From NCBI RefSeq assembly GCF_030936135.1, contig NC_082595.1, positions 106,867,334 to 106,931,333 of the forward strand: a stretch of DNA of 64,000 bases, written 5' to 3'. The notes under the pieces were generated by a model that worked only from the letters and a program-made list of their open reading frames with translations, did not search any database and was not told the origin of the DNA. The position numbers and the translations under genes were made by a program. This document shows, piece by piece, positions 37,101 to 49,943 of the stretch (within the stretch, counting starts at the first letter, position 1; every line of letters begins with the position of its first letter). The DNA comes from Gavia stellata. Lineage: Eukaryota; Chordata; Aves; Gaviiformes; Gaviidae.

Positions 37101-40100
37101 GTTGAGTGTCCTCTGCAAAATAATTTTCTATTGTTTGTCTAGTTCCCAGTGGAGAATTGTCTGTCTTGTGCAAAGTCAAATTTACTGATGTGTTGGCTTT
37201 AAATATGCCTTTTATGCAGTGTCAGTAGCAAAGCAAAATCTGGGTGAAGGTGAAGCACCATTATTACAGTGGGGTCCTGAATTCATGAGCCAGCCCCTCA
37301 GGACTGCAGAGTCCAGGTCAGTGTTGGTTGAGCAACAAGTGGATTTCTGGAGGCCTGCTTCGAGGCTGTGCTGACTCTTGTGTGAAACGGTGTGATGATC
37401 AAAGTCTTGTACCCAAAAACTGTCTTCTCAAATGTTTTTTCTGTGTGTTTGTTTTCCTTACTTTCCTTACTAGAATACAGAAACTGCTATAGCTGCGCGT
37501 GTCAACAGTTACTATGAAACTGAGCTGAAGCATGGTTTTCAGAAGATGAACTAACTCCATACGCACACATACAATACGGATGAAATTGTCAGCATACCTA
37601 TCCAACTTCTTGTCCTTCTTAAGGTAGCAGCACTTCATAGCAGTGTGGTTCCAATGATATTCTTGGGTGTCCAAAGGTGACCATCCTAAGGCTGGAGCAG
37701 AACAGGGCCATACCGAACAGTCTTGTTCCTCCTTCTCACCAAATCATTCCTGTTTTGAAAAACGGGGGGGAGCTGCTCGGACCTCTGAAGAGTGCTGTTT
37801 TTCACAGTCTGTTCCTATTATGCATGTCTGTGAGTGTTAATGGCTGTAGGAATTACTGGGTAGAGGAACTTGAGTCTCCCATTCTTGTAGAGAGCACAGA
37901 GCCAGAATAGAAAAGTACCCAACACGGAGGCTTCCTAAAAGATCTGAATGCGGGATAAAGGTCTTTTCCTCATGTTGTTTAGTGCAAGATCGGCACTGAA
38001 CAAAGCATTTCTGTTTATGAACTGTGAAGAGGTGAGGTGCTGCTAACCATATAAGTAAAAGCTGAGGCCAGAAACGATGCAAGAAAGTTTGTTTGTGGTT
38101 GATTTCATCCAGGTGTTTAGTGCCGTCAGGAGTGAAAACAAAGTGGTATGATTTTATTGCAACTCCCTTGTAATATGTCTGTAAATAATAAATAGTCTTT
38201 CTCCCGGAGCTCACAGTGTAATTTTGGTAATGTGCTTGAACTACATGTTGCAAAACTTTGGAAATGTTTGAGCTTTACAAAGAAAAAAAATTATTTTTGT
38301 AAAACCAGCATCCTGAATGGCCAGGAACATTCACGATTTTTGCATTGAGTGCTCTCAAGTGCAAATGAAGGGCCTGACCTTATGGGATGCTAAGATCCCT
38401 CAGTTTCTACTGACATAAAAACCATTGTTTACAATCATTCGGTTTCAGCTGTTTCCAAGAACTCTGAGTGTTTTATTTTAACTATTCAATTTTCATGGTT
38501 CTCTTATGCCTGGAAAAAGATACTTCAGAGCAAGCAACTGAAGGACCTCAATTTGTTTAGGTTATGAAGAAAGATTTAGAGGCTCTTTGCTTAAAGTGTG
38601 TGAGTATCTTCACGGAGAACAAATAAAACTGAAGGACTCTTAATTAAAAGCACTAAAACCATAGCAATAACCAACTGGAAATGACCTCCTGAGAAATTCC
38701 AATAGAAGCAGGTTGCTATTTCTAAACAGGGCTATTAACTACTGAAGCTACTCGTGGCACTGATGGTTGAGTTGAAGTTCCCAATACCGTGGAATGTCTC
38801 GAAGACGTGCAAGTTGTTGGCTTTAATAAAGGGGTCTTGTTGTATTGGGGATCCAAATTAAACAGTGTAATGTGGCCTTTTGCCTTTAATGGTTAATCTC
38901 TGAGAAGATGTGAGATACGCTATTTAGGGGTCTGACATTCTTGTTACTCTTCCTTCTTTCCATCCTTCTCGTCCACTCTGGAGGTGAGGGATAACTGACT
39001 AGCAATGCAGGAATTTCTTCTGCTTGACACTTTAAAATAAGTCGCTGGAGGTGCTGATTTCTGTTAGGGTTACAGGGCGAAGAGGTAAAGTTTCAGTAGT
39101 AGCTTCAGTGGTCTGATTTTAAACTATTCTATGTCTGTCTATATTTGCTGCCCTTCAGATAAAACCAAGTTGGTCTAAGCAAACAACTTAAATACCAATA
39201 AATGTCTCTGTGTGTTTGGGCTACTGAACTGAGCTCTGTGTATCTCTGTAGAGTGAACCAGGCAATTACCTAGGTTCCTAGCGTGAGTTTTGATGTCCAT
39301 TTGTACGCTTCTAAATGTAGGTGACTTCCAAACTTGCTGTCTAAAAGACATCTATTTTAGGGACCTCAGATCTCTGAGTTTTGCAGTAACAAAGATCATC
39401 TCCAGAATATACTTCATCTCCTTCTGACGTAATTCTTTCCACCTTTTTTATCACATAACCCTAGATGCCCGTTGCTGTCCATTGGACTGTAGAAGGAATC
39501 AGTGATTAGCTTATTCTAGGTGCTGCGTGATACACAGCTAAACAGTATAAACAAAGTTTCTAAAAATGAGACCTACGAGATCTTACTTGTTGACTAAGTT
39601 GTGTCTTATGTACGTTATGGTCATGTTAATTCTGGTATTTCTTGCTTTAAAAAGAATGAAGTTAGAGTAAAAACAAAAATTCAGTCATGAAGTAAAAAAC
39701 AAACCTTGAAAATGAGGAGTCCTGTTGCTCATATTCTTTGTCCTTATATGAATTTTGCTGCTTATGGCTTATGTGGTTATTTGTATTTCTGCAAAACAAG
39801 TAACCAGTGTTATCGGATGGCTCATGTGGGTGTGGATGGCACATGCAATGGTAAGTGACACAACTAGAATTACAGAACTAACAGTGGGAAGCGTTGCTAT
39901 TACTAATGACCACATTACTTCAGCATCTTCTAGATTTGGGAGCAGAGAGATTTAGGGAATGGATGAAATTGGTGATCTCTTTTGTAATCATACATTCTTG
40001 TGGCTGTGAGGCTGGGACTGTTACTCAGACGGCTTCGTTTTCCAATGGGGAATGGAGCGCAAAGTGGTGCCAAGACCTTTTCCTGCTCTTCTGTCTCGTA

Positions 40101-43060
40101 CAACCTCCTTCCTCTCATTTCTCTGCAGGAGAGACGGCCCGTGTCACTGGATGTACGTGCACGCAGATGCTCTGTTCTGTTCCTTTGCTGGAGCGGAGGA
40201 TTTTTGGCTGAGGAATAGGGAGGGAGCAGCACAGGAGGCAGGGGCGCAGGCCAGGACGCTAGTGTCCCAGGTTATAATGTGGGTGCCTCAGGTTTGATCT
40301 CGTTTGTTATCACATAACTTCTGAATTGTGGCACCGAAATTATTTCTGTCTTCCCTGAGGATGAAATGTTAGGGTTGCAAACCAGCGGTGGGTTTGTATA
40401 ATGTGATTTGAAATGCACCTGATTTTCACCTGGATAAATTCTTAAGTGTGGCGAGGTTTACTCTGGGGCTTTATCACTCTGTCACAAGAGTGAAGTCTGG
40501 ATCTTGGGGCTGACTGGTACTTTTCTCTTGGAGGGGGGCAGAGGAAAGGAGAACTTGGGAAACTCACATTTCTAACTAATGAAATCCACATCAACTCACT
40601 TTATTTTTAAATAATATTCATACATTACACTCTCATTCCTTGTTTTACCTGTGATATTTTATACCCTCCAGCAGGTGCTGCTGCATCCTGCTAATATCTT
40701 CTTCGTGGAGGGAAAAAAAATAATCAGTCATTTGATTTAATACTAGGCAACTGGACTTTGCTTTTTGTTTTGCCTCGTGACTGTGTCTGTATTCTCTTTT
40801 ATTCCTCAAGTTATTTGCCAGCAGAGTGACTAAGGAGGGAATTTTTATGATCCCAACATATTTAATCCTGCAAGCACTCTTTGTAAGAAGGGGTTGAAGA
40901 TCAGTGGGAGTTGCTTATCAAGGCCATGCTCAGAGCAAGTTGAACAGACGCAGGTAGAAATACATCTGTATTTCTACAAAAATGTGAAGAAACACAAGTG
41001 TTTTCTTAAAAAATAGTCATTAAAAAAATAAAGTTTTTGGTTGGCTCATTGGTTTTTCCCAAGTTTCTTGAGCTTTAGTAATTTAAGCTTATGATTTTAA
41101 ATCAGTTTTATTGCTAGCCTGATAGCTGGTCTTGAATGCTAGAAGCTTGCAATACAGATTACAAGGCACGTGTTTCAGAATCTCTTATTTAGGATTTCCA
41201 CGTGAAGAATTGTGACTGAGTTACATACAGAAAATGTAAAGTTGAGATGTGCTTTGCTGTGTTTGCTGATGGACCACTTGTGCCAGGCAGGAATTTGTGG
41301 GTAGTAATAGCTGAAATTAGGCTTTGATATGGGTTACATATCCTTGAAGTCCTTGAGTTGCATCAGGCCAGAAATGTGCTCATGAGTTAAGAGATCTCAT
41401 TGATCTCTGATACTTACCTGCGTCTTTGTACTGTATTGCTGGTTCCATGCAGGGAATTCAAATACTGCTGTAGTGTTTTTCCTCACTGTTACATGGTTTT
41501 GACTATGATTTTGGCACTTTTGGGGTTATCTAGGAGCCTTAGAAGGTGAATCCAAGCTTAATAAACTGAATGGTTGGTTTACTTTTGATATTTAACTGTA
41601 TTAGTAGTCTAAAATGCTCAATATAAGAACAATGACAGTAAACTACAATCATAAATCTCAGTCAGGCAGCACCTGCCACTCTACTGTGTGAACAGCATGT
41701 GTGCCCCTGGATGTTCTGCTTGGAGGTGGCTGGAATTACAATCTTTCACTCTAACCTCTCTTCTGGGTTACTTTTAGAAATCCAACCTGGCTGTGGCAGT
41801 TACCTCTCAGAAGTTACAAGGATGGGTCAGGAGGAAATCACTTTTTATTTTTCCTTTTGGCTTAAACCCAAAAGGTTAAATATAATTAGATTCTAAGAAT
41901 TCTGGTAATAATCTACATAATCCAGATGCAGTAAACACACAGATAAAAAGTCTTTAGTCAATAAGGTCTGAAGTTCGCATAACTTTGATAAATTCAGATT
42001 TGGCTCTTTAATGAGTTTCAGCTCCATTGGTTTCAGATGCTCTGGAATGTGTGTCTGTCTTTAAGAGGGCAGTTCATTTTATGCTAAAGCTGGAAGCATT
42101 CATCTGTTTTAGATTCTGTGGAGATTTATGTGTCTCTGTTCTTTAAGGAAGAGGAGCTGTATAGACAGGGTGGCTAACTAGATTGCTAAAGTCAAGTGGC
42201 ATTAACCCAACTTTGGAAACTTGGGTCTATGTCTTATGACATGGAGATATATAATGTAAACGTGAATATAACTAACTGATATATTAAGCATACATAATAA
42301 TAGTTAATGCTTATTCAGTGCTTTCTTTTTCTAGATTCTAAGGCAGCTCATAAGCCTTTTTACAGTTTTGGCCCTAGTTTATAGATGAGAGGATGAAGTT
42401 GCTAAATGTGAAGTGACTGGTTCAAGGTCCTAAAGTGAACCAGTGACAAAACTGGAAAGAGTTCAAGTTTCATGCCTTTTTCTCATGGATATACCACTTT
42501 ATATTTTTTTTTTATTTGTAGGTTTTTTATAAATGATTATCATTTGTTGATGATGTTGTAAGTAACCACTGAAACATTGCAGATTGCTTGGATTATTGAG
42601 GCAGTTTTGCCTTGCTTTTCCTTGAAGCTAGGCTTTTGTATATTGAAAATATCGGTAAATGGGTGAAGTCTACATTTCTACCTCTTTATGCAAAATGTAC
42701 ATAACATTTCCAGTAAAACTATTTTAGACTTCCTGTGAAAGAATACATATTTTTTTACCATGGCTTTGTAGTACTGATAGATGCTTCAGCTGTTTTTCAC
42801 TATACTTCCCCAGGCTATATCCAGAAGAACAAGTGATTACAGCTCATAAGATATAGTTACCAGCAGTCAGCTCGACAAAGGGGTTAAAAGAGAGACAGCC
42901 CTATCTTTTACTGCAGTGGAAGCATAGTTGTTGATTTAAAGCTCCAGTAAATGATTGTTGGAGGTCTGCCATGTGTAGCAGAGCATTCAGAAAGCACACC
43001 ACAGTCTCTGCTTCCTCCTAAAGAGTGTTTGTCTGTCAACATCTCACTTTAATTGTAGTC
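34141..43060. other. Intergenic region between ENPP4 promoter and CLIC5
   Basis: No exon of a recognised gene was found. Open frames of up to about 140 codons are without homology that I recognise. One probable MIR-like SINE is at 42300-42480. A long transcript starting from the CpG island to the right is possible but unproven. Confidence 0.5.
42300..42480 (+). mobile_element. Ancient MIR-like (CORE) SINE relic
   Basis: The stretch TTTATAGATGAGAGGATGAAG, then AAGTGACTGGTTCAAGGTCC, then ...CCAGTGACAAAACTGG follows the order of the MIR core (TACAGATGAGGAAACTGAGG, AAGTGACTTGCCCAAGGTC, CAGAGC). It is degenerate, as expected of an amniote-age copy. Boundaries are approximate. Confidence 0.6.
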
Positions 43061-43104
43061 TTTTAAGGTACCAGAAGGCAGGCAAAACGCACCAGCCAGC
43101 AATC

Positions 43105-43593
43105 ATGGAAGATCAGGTCTTTACCAACGTTTATCAAAATATTAACACCACCAATATCTATGAGATTCCAGAATCTGAGGAAGACAAAGGAGATAATCTT
43201 TATGATCATGTCCATGAAGATCCAGCATCTCCTTCTTCCATCACTACTATCCCAGAGAGCATGGATAGTAGTCAAGAGAACTCAGAAGATAGCTGTAGTA
43301 ATTCTGTGGCCTCTCAGCATGGGGCTGATGGGGAAGATGGTTCTTCATCTCACCATGGTGCTGACGAAGACCACCCATACCAGGAGATGGATCTGATGAG
43401 CCCAACTCTGGAAGATAAACATGTAGAGGGCATGATGTTTGAAAGAAACGTGCATTTTCCTCCAGATTTCCAGTTGCATCGGAGCCAGAGCACTTCTTCC
43501 AACTCTTCAACTTCCCTCAAGTTCCCTCTTAACAATAACTTTGGAGAAACTGACAACTTTCAGGAAGATTATGAGATTTCCATATTTGTAAAG
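43105..43593 (+). CDS. CLIC5: CLIC5 long isoform (CLIC5B / p64-like), first coding exon
   Basis: 163 codons from ATG to a consensus donor (GTAAAG then GTAAGA at 43594), phase 0. The end reads YEISIFVK, which leads into the CLIC thioredoxin-like core in this family (human CLIC5B has EIYLFVK, then AGIDGES). The start (TNVYQN, IYEIPES, YDHVHED) parallels the human CLIC5B start (YEVPDQ, YDDVHEY). The body is acidic and Ser-rich, probably disordered, and varies between species. Tyr33 in NLYDHVHED falls at the position reported as a Src-family (Fyn) target in bovine p64. CLIC5 acts in ezrin/radixin-linked actin structures such as stereocilia and podocyte foot processes, and as a putative chloride channel. 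The core exons lie beyond the window. Synteny beside ENPP4 excludes CLIC6 or CLIC4. Confidence 0.9.
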
Positions 43594-46500
43594 GTAAGAG
43601 CTTGGGTGCTCCTAAGAATATAGTAGTTTTAAACCCCAAATCAATTTGTGTCCTCCAAATCAGTAAAATACAGCTACCTGCTGCTTTGTTAGCAACTCTG
43701 CCTGTGTGCTGCAGGGGGCCAAGGCATTCACTTACCTCTTACATCTTAAGGCACAGAAAGAGAAGACTTGTGTTGTGTGGAGATGCCTGGGATTTCTTAA
43801 TTTCAAGTGGAAGTATGAGTATGATGAAAGTATTCTGACTGTTGCTGCAATACATTCCTTCTGTGGTATCTCCCTGTTGTTACTAGACTGTTATTACTTG
43901 AACTGGTTTAGTTAAGCTAGTTCAGCTATCCCTGTGTTTCACTATCTATCTAACAGCTAATAGCTCCAAAGTGATAGTTACTAATGCTGTAAAGAAAACA
44001 AAATATATACTTTAAATAATGGGAATAAAATTTCCACAAATGCTCATCCCTGAAAGAGAGGTCTTTCTTTTATTTCTTTCAATATTTAATGTATTTCTGT
44101 GACAATTTTAACATATATTTTTCATTAATTTCACGTTAAGTGTAAATTACTGAAGGGACTTTCACATTTTCTCTAACCGTAAATACCCGTGTTCTTAAAT
44201 AAACACTGTACTCTTCCCTTTATAAAAGCTCTTGTATTCAACCATTCTCAATATTTATTAGGCTGTAACACAGACCTGACAGTTCCTCCTTTTTAACTAC
44301 ATAAGAGATAAATTTTCGAGTTCTTGTTTCCCTTGAATAGGACCATACACCATGAGTGTAATACTCTTGTTACTTCAACAGAAGTCTTGTGAAGTTTGTC
44401 ACTTTTCAACATAAGTAAGATTATTAGAATCTGTTCCTCGGTTCCACAGGTGCTTTGAAAGCAGGGTAAGAGATTTTGTTGCCATGCATAGTGAGAAGTG
44501 TTTTTAGCAATGTCTGTATTTGGTTAATTTAGTTTATTTAGGCAGGAGCACACTATAACCTTCGCATTGGTGTGAGATGCTGATTATCTTGTATGAGCTA
44601 GGAGAGATAAAATGGCTTGGTGGACTGTCCTAATACTGCGTTTGGTTTCTGTTGTAAATCTTGGATTTCTTGGAAAACAGAGTTAGCTAAAAAGTTATCC
44701 TACATTTACTTGTAGGATAAAGGAGAATGCTTCCATAAAGTGTCAACAGAATCTTGAGATTCTTTTGAATGCATTAAGAAAGTTATGATTTAAATGTGTT
44801 TTCCTTTGTGTCATGTCTTCCTGTAGATGAAAAGTTGATGTTATTCCCCCTTCATGTTTCCCTTCTCTATGTGACAATCCTTTGTGATTGCTTTTCTAAT
44901 TTTTGCATAAAGGTAGATCATTTAAATTGTTGATAAATTAAAAAAAAACCTCAAACAAACAAACCAGAAATGGCTATCAGGTTGCTTAGTCTTATTCTGC
45001 ATAAGAAAAACCATAAAACTTCAGCCATTTCTCTTGAATTTCAACGTTACTGCAGCTACTCTTGTAAAAAGGTGTGTATTCTTCAGGAGAAGGGAGTATT
45101 TACTAATTGCTGGGTCGTGAATCCTTCTGGGTCTGTGTGTACTGCCACAAGGGGTTTTTGCTACTGATTTCTGTAGAAGTGGGCTATGAGAGCCATGTGT
45201 GAGGGCACTTGGCCGTTTTGTTACCTTGGTAGGACTTACATGGTATGACTCTTTGAAGCAGCAGCTGTCCTATTTCTGTGACTGGATCATGGTGATTGCT
45301 AAAAACGTGTGGACAAAGTAAGATCTATGGTGTTGGTTCTAGTTCATATCTCTGCTTGTAGTCCTGCATACATGTTTTAAAAGTTGCAGCAATTGAGTAT
45401 ATTTTGTTTGTTAGCAACTTCATTGTGTTAGCAACATGAGTGTTGTATTTTGGCTTTAAAATCCTCTCTCTCTATTCCTTATTCTTTCACGTTCCTCTTG
45501 TTTCAAAATAATGGTGTCCTCTCTTTCTATGCATGAAAAGAGAAAATGTGTGCAGATGCTCCCATTCAAGCAGAGATGATGGGGTTAATTTGGATTTCTG
45601 AAAAGTGACAAGAGGGGCATTTTGAAAAGAACTGTCATGGTGAAGGAGTGAGGAAGTCCTTTTCCTTGCTTTTGTTGTGCAGAATAGCTAAGTATCCCAT
45701 AAAGGGGCTTATCAGCTAGTCTAGAGAGAAGCACAAACTTTGGACTCTGTTCACTTGCCAAAACATGAGTGCCTACTGCCTTTGAGATGTCCTTGAGCCC
45801 CAAGACATCCCTACCTGGCTGGAAGAGGAGACGTGAGGCCTTCAGGTGATCCATGCTGTGGTCTTCCTCCAGCAGGAGCTGGAGGCCTGGTGGGCAGGGC
45901 ACTGGATACTTCTGTGCCAGTGGCTGAACTGAACTCCTATGACAGCATTTTATGCCTTGAGAAATTGATGACATTTCATTTTTGGATTTTTGCTTTTCTT
46001 TCTTTCTGGTATCAAGGTAATAAAGCACTAACTCCATGGAGTGAAGAGCCAGCTTCGCTATCTTTAACTATCTAGATAGCAAAAGTCTGCCTATAAAATG
46101 GAGGGTCATAGAGTAATATGTAACAAGAATTGCAAAATACCTGAGGGCTATCACTTCTTATGCACGTAGGAACCAAATCTCTCGGTTGTGTCAACGGCCA
46201 TTATTCATAGGCGGTTCCTTTCTGATATGGTCTCTAGTCCACCTGAGGCCAGCGTTGCTCTGAAATTGGGTTCGTCTTCTGGATTTGCTCTTTTCTGCAG
46301 ACATTAACAGTGACAGCAGGACCTTTTGCTGCGGGACAATAGTGGTAATGACAATTCTGCCACTATTTACTCCTTGCTTTGTTTGTAGCACTAATAAATC
46401 TCTTGAGTGGCCAGAAGGGTGAGTGTCAGACAGGTCGCTGCTGGCTGAAAACCAGAAAAAGTGGGAAGATTAAATGGTATCTAACTTAGTCTAGCTGGCT

Positions 46501-47339
46501 TAGTTGCAGCGCACTGGCTAGAATAGATATTTAACTTCATCAGAATATTGTAAGTGCTGTTGCATTAGGACCATAGTTTCAGTCAGACCGGATAATCTTT
46601 TCTGTAGTCCATCCTGTGTTACTGGACGCCAAGAAGATCTTTAATTCGCATTCACTCATCTTTCAGTGATTATCGGTACTTGGTAACTATGTCCTCATCA
46701 GTGGACTATTTCAGGATGTGCCATAAGGTAAAAAAATTTGGCTTTCATCAAGGAATTCCCTGTACCTTTAGTAGCAGAATATAGCATGTACCAACATGGA
46801 GCTGTTTGTCTGAATCCAGCATGTCCAGGCTTGTCACAGCCACCTTAATGCCCTTTCAATAACGTTGTAATTTCTGCCAACAAAAGCCTTTGAAATTTGA
46901 ACAGAAATATAACTGACATACATACAGGCTATGTTACTGAGTGCATAGGACAGCTCGATCTAATTGTAGCTCTTGCTCAGAGGTCCAACCTTTTCACTTG
47001 CATGCTGCATTTCCCTGTTTAGCAGGGCATTTGTTCTGAGGCTAGGTTTCTTTGAAAATTTTAACTTTTTGTTTTCTTGAAGCTTGAGGTGTTATTTAAA
47101 GAATACTCCCCCTATTTTCTTTTGAGAAGCAAATTATTGCCCTTCCGGTTTATTGATGACTTGAGACTGGCTATGGATTATACCTCTCTGTACAGATTTG
47201 TGCCACAGGAGAAGGAAGGTATTTCCTTACCCGGAGCAATAAACACCTTGTGTTATGCAAACAATACAAATTTAATACAGTGGTTTAGCATCGTGAACCT
47301 GCATGTTCGATCACTGCACTGGGGTAACAGAGTTACGGA

Positions 47340-47592
47340 TGCTGGAAGGCACCTCTGGAGATTGTCTAGTCTAACCGCTTACTCAGAGCAGGGTCACCTA
47401 GAGCAGGTTGCTCAGAGCCATGTCTGGCCAGGTTTTGACTATTTCCAAAGATGAAGAATCCACAGCTTCTCTGTGCAACCATTCCAATGTGCTACCCTCA
47501 TGGTAAAAATGTGTTTTCCTATGTTTAAATGGAATTTTGTGTATCAATTTGTGCCCATTGCCTCCTGTCCTTTCACTGGATACCAGTGCTTA
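47340..47592 (-). mobile_element. CR1 LINE fragment (older subfamily), reverse orientation
   Basis: The + strand shows GGCACCTCTGGAGATTGTCT, GAGCAGGGTCACCTAGAGCA and TTTGTGCCCATTGCCTCCTG, in the order of the complemented CR1 3' region. Both the 3' tail and the 5' end are missing or too diverged to see. Confidence 0.8.
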
Positions 47593-48999
47593 TATTTAAG
47601 AATGCTGTTTTAAGAAAGATACTGCTTTTAACTTCCCTGTACATCAGAACTTAAACTTTTAGCTGTTTCCATTGGGATTATTGAATCCTGTAGTAAAATT
47701 TCTTTAAGTCAGTAGCTGGGAAAGGAAGGACATTTCTGTTTTTCCTGCAAGATGCTTCCCACTCCCTTGTTTCCAAGTCAGGAAGGTCTGAGGGCTCTAA
47801 CTTGACGGTACAACCCTGTGTTAGCTCCCTACTGACTCACGAAGTTGAGCTGAACTGTTGTGAATGCCAGACCATGTTCTTAATAGGGACGGTGAGCTTA
47901 ATCACTTGTATCACTGCAAAAATCACGCTCCTTCCCATTGAGTTGGCTTTTCTGTTGTTTTATGGAGCATATTGGTATCTGTAGAGAAAGTTTTGTTTAA
48001 AAATGTGTATTAATGGTTTAGAACATGAAGTTACAGGACATAGCTAATTTTTAGCATGTATTATTTGAAAAGAGCAGAACCAAATCATAGTGTAACCATG
48101 TGTATGCCCAGTCTTAAGTGAGTCGTTATGCTGGTGCTTTGCTGAGCAGAACTGAGCATTTTGTAGAAGCAGATGAAAAGTAAAAGAGTACCCAGCATAG
48201 GTGAACATTTGTGGCTTTCAGTAGGAAGTCCTGCAGGGGGTTTCAGTTAAAGGGATGGATATCAACATTAATGAGAATATCAGTTTTTCAAATTTTCAAC
48301 CACTTATTTCTTGCTACACTCATAGTCTACAGAGTAAAACAACTGCAAATTTGGGGTGGTAGATATTTGCAAGCATAATTGGGTGTCCAAATACCTTTTA
48401 GCAATGCAAGCCGGGTAGTCTTTTAATAGACTCTGATACAGCACATAAGGCGGGTGTTAAACTATATCTTCTCCACTGAGGTTTGCAGGTAGTAGAATGA
48501 GTTCTGGCTGAAGCCAGGTGGCAGATGTAACCCTCTATATGCACATAAAATTATAGTAATTTGGCTTTTTATGACATTTTTGCTTTTTAAAATATTTTTT
48601 ATAATAAATGTAATAGAAGTAAGCAAATATTATTTTGGTCTTATGAATAAGCTTAGAAAAAGGTTAAATGAATCATAATCCACCTTTTAAATAGTGTTAA
48701 CTGAGCAACTTGAGCAAGGAAAAGATCCAAGAACTATTTCCAGAGTTCTCCACTCATGGCAGATTTACACACCAAGATGCAACATACTGAAGTTAACATG
48801 TACACAGCAAGAAATGACTAATGGGGAGCCAATATCCTAATGTGATACCCTTTTTAGTAATTTTAATTAAATTAATGGATGTTTTTCACTGAAATAGTCT
48901 TACTTAAAATAGTTTACAAGTACAACTAAGTATAGAAATACAGGTCTGGAATATGAAGTGATAAGATGTGTCCTCCTGCTCTCAGTCTTATCTAGACTA

Positions 49000-49262
49000 T
49001 CCCTAATAGATGCTTCTTTGAAAACATTCAGTGATGCAGATTCAGCACTTACACCAGTTAGTCTCTGTCAATGCTTAATTATTTTCCTGAGACAAAAATT
49101 TTCCTTTGTTAAAATTCACTTGCTCTGATTTATGCTATTTTTTTCAATAGAGAAATCTGTTATGTATTGGAAGACACACATCAAATTTCCTTCAGTCTTT
49201 GCTTTCCTAGACTAAACAAACTCAATTCCTTCAGCCTGCCTTCAAGCTGGAGTCATCATTTC
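49000..49262 (-). mobile_element. Probable ancient CR1/L3-type LINE relic
   Basis: Segments such as CTTTGAAAACATTCAGTGATG and TTCCTAGACTAAACAAACTC run in the same order as the complement of old CR1 ORF2 ends. Strongly diverged; a weak call. Confidence 0.45.
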
Positions 49263-49285
49263 ATTTCACTGAGTCACCATTATCA

Positions 49286-49943
49286 TTGGTTGACGAGAAG
49301 CTCAACATAAGCTGGCAGTGTGCGCTTGCAGCCCAGAAAGCTAAACGTATCCTGGGCTGCATCAAAAGAAATGTGACCAGCAGGTCAAGGGAGGTGATTC
49401 TGCCCCTCTATTCTACTCTCAGGAGACCCCACCTGGAGTACTGTGTCCAGCTCTGGGGCCCCCAACATAAGAAGGACATGGACCTGTTGGAGCGGGTCCG
49501 GAGGAGGGCCACGAAGATGATCAGAGGGCTGGAGCACCTCTCCTATGAAGACATGCTGAGAGAGTTGGGGTTGTTCAGCCTGGAGAAGAGAAGGTTCCGG
49601 GGAGACCTTATTGCAGCCTTCCAGTACCTGAAGGGACCTACAAGAAAGCTGGAGAGTGACTTTTTACCAGGGCCTGTAGTGATAGGACAAGGGGTAATGG
49701 CTTTAAGCTGAAAGAGGGTAGATTTAGATTAGCTATAAGGAAGAAATTCTGTCCTGTGAAGGTGGTGAGGCATTGGAACAGGTTGCCCAGAGAAGCTGTG
49801 GATGCCCCAACCCTGGAAGTGTTCAAGGCCAGGTTGGACGGGGCTTTGAGCAACCCGGTCTAGTGGACAATGTCCCTGCCCATGGCAGGGGGGTTGGAAC
49901 TAGATGATCTTTAAGGTCCCCAACCCAAAACATTCTATGATTT
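49286..49943 (+). mobile_element. CR1 LINE, 5'-truncated, different subfamily
   Basis: It encodes the C-terminal part of ORF2 in one frame to about 49675 ([40 protein letters not shown]). A frameshift near 49680 follows, then the frame continues as [20 protein letters not shown] and [16 protein letters not shown] to the TAG at the end of NPV. The tail is TTCTATGATTT, not the ATTCTGTG octamer, so it belongs to another subfamily than 53514-54420. The start at 49286 is a typical random 5' truncation. Confidence 0.93.

Noticed and set aside
45585-46037. 150-codon minus-strand frame in the CLIC5 intron
   Set aside because: No recognisable domain, conserved start or splice context; low information.
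47077-47339. Frame with an FRFIDDLRLAMDY stretch suggesting a polymerase or transposase
   Set aside because: The resemblance is a few residues only, and the frame runs on into an antisense CR1 fragment. No supporting motifs.
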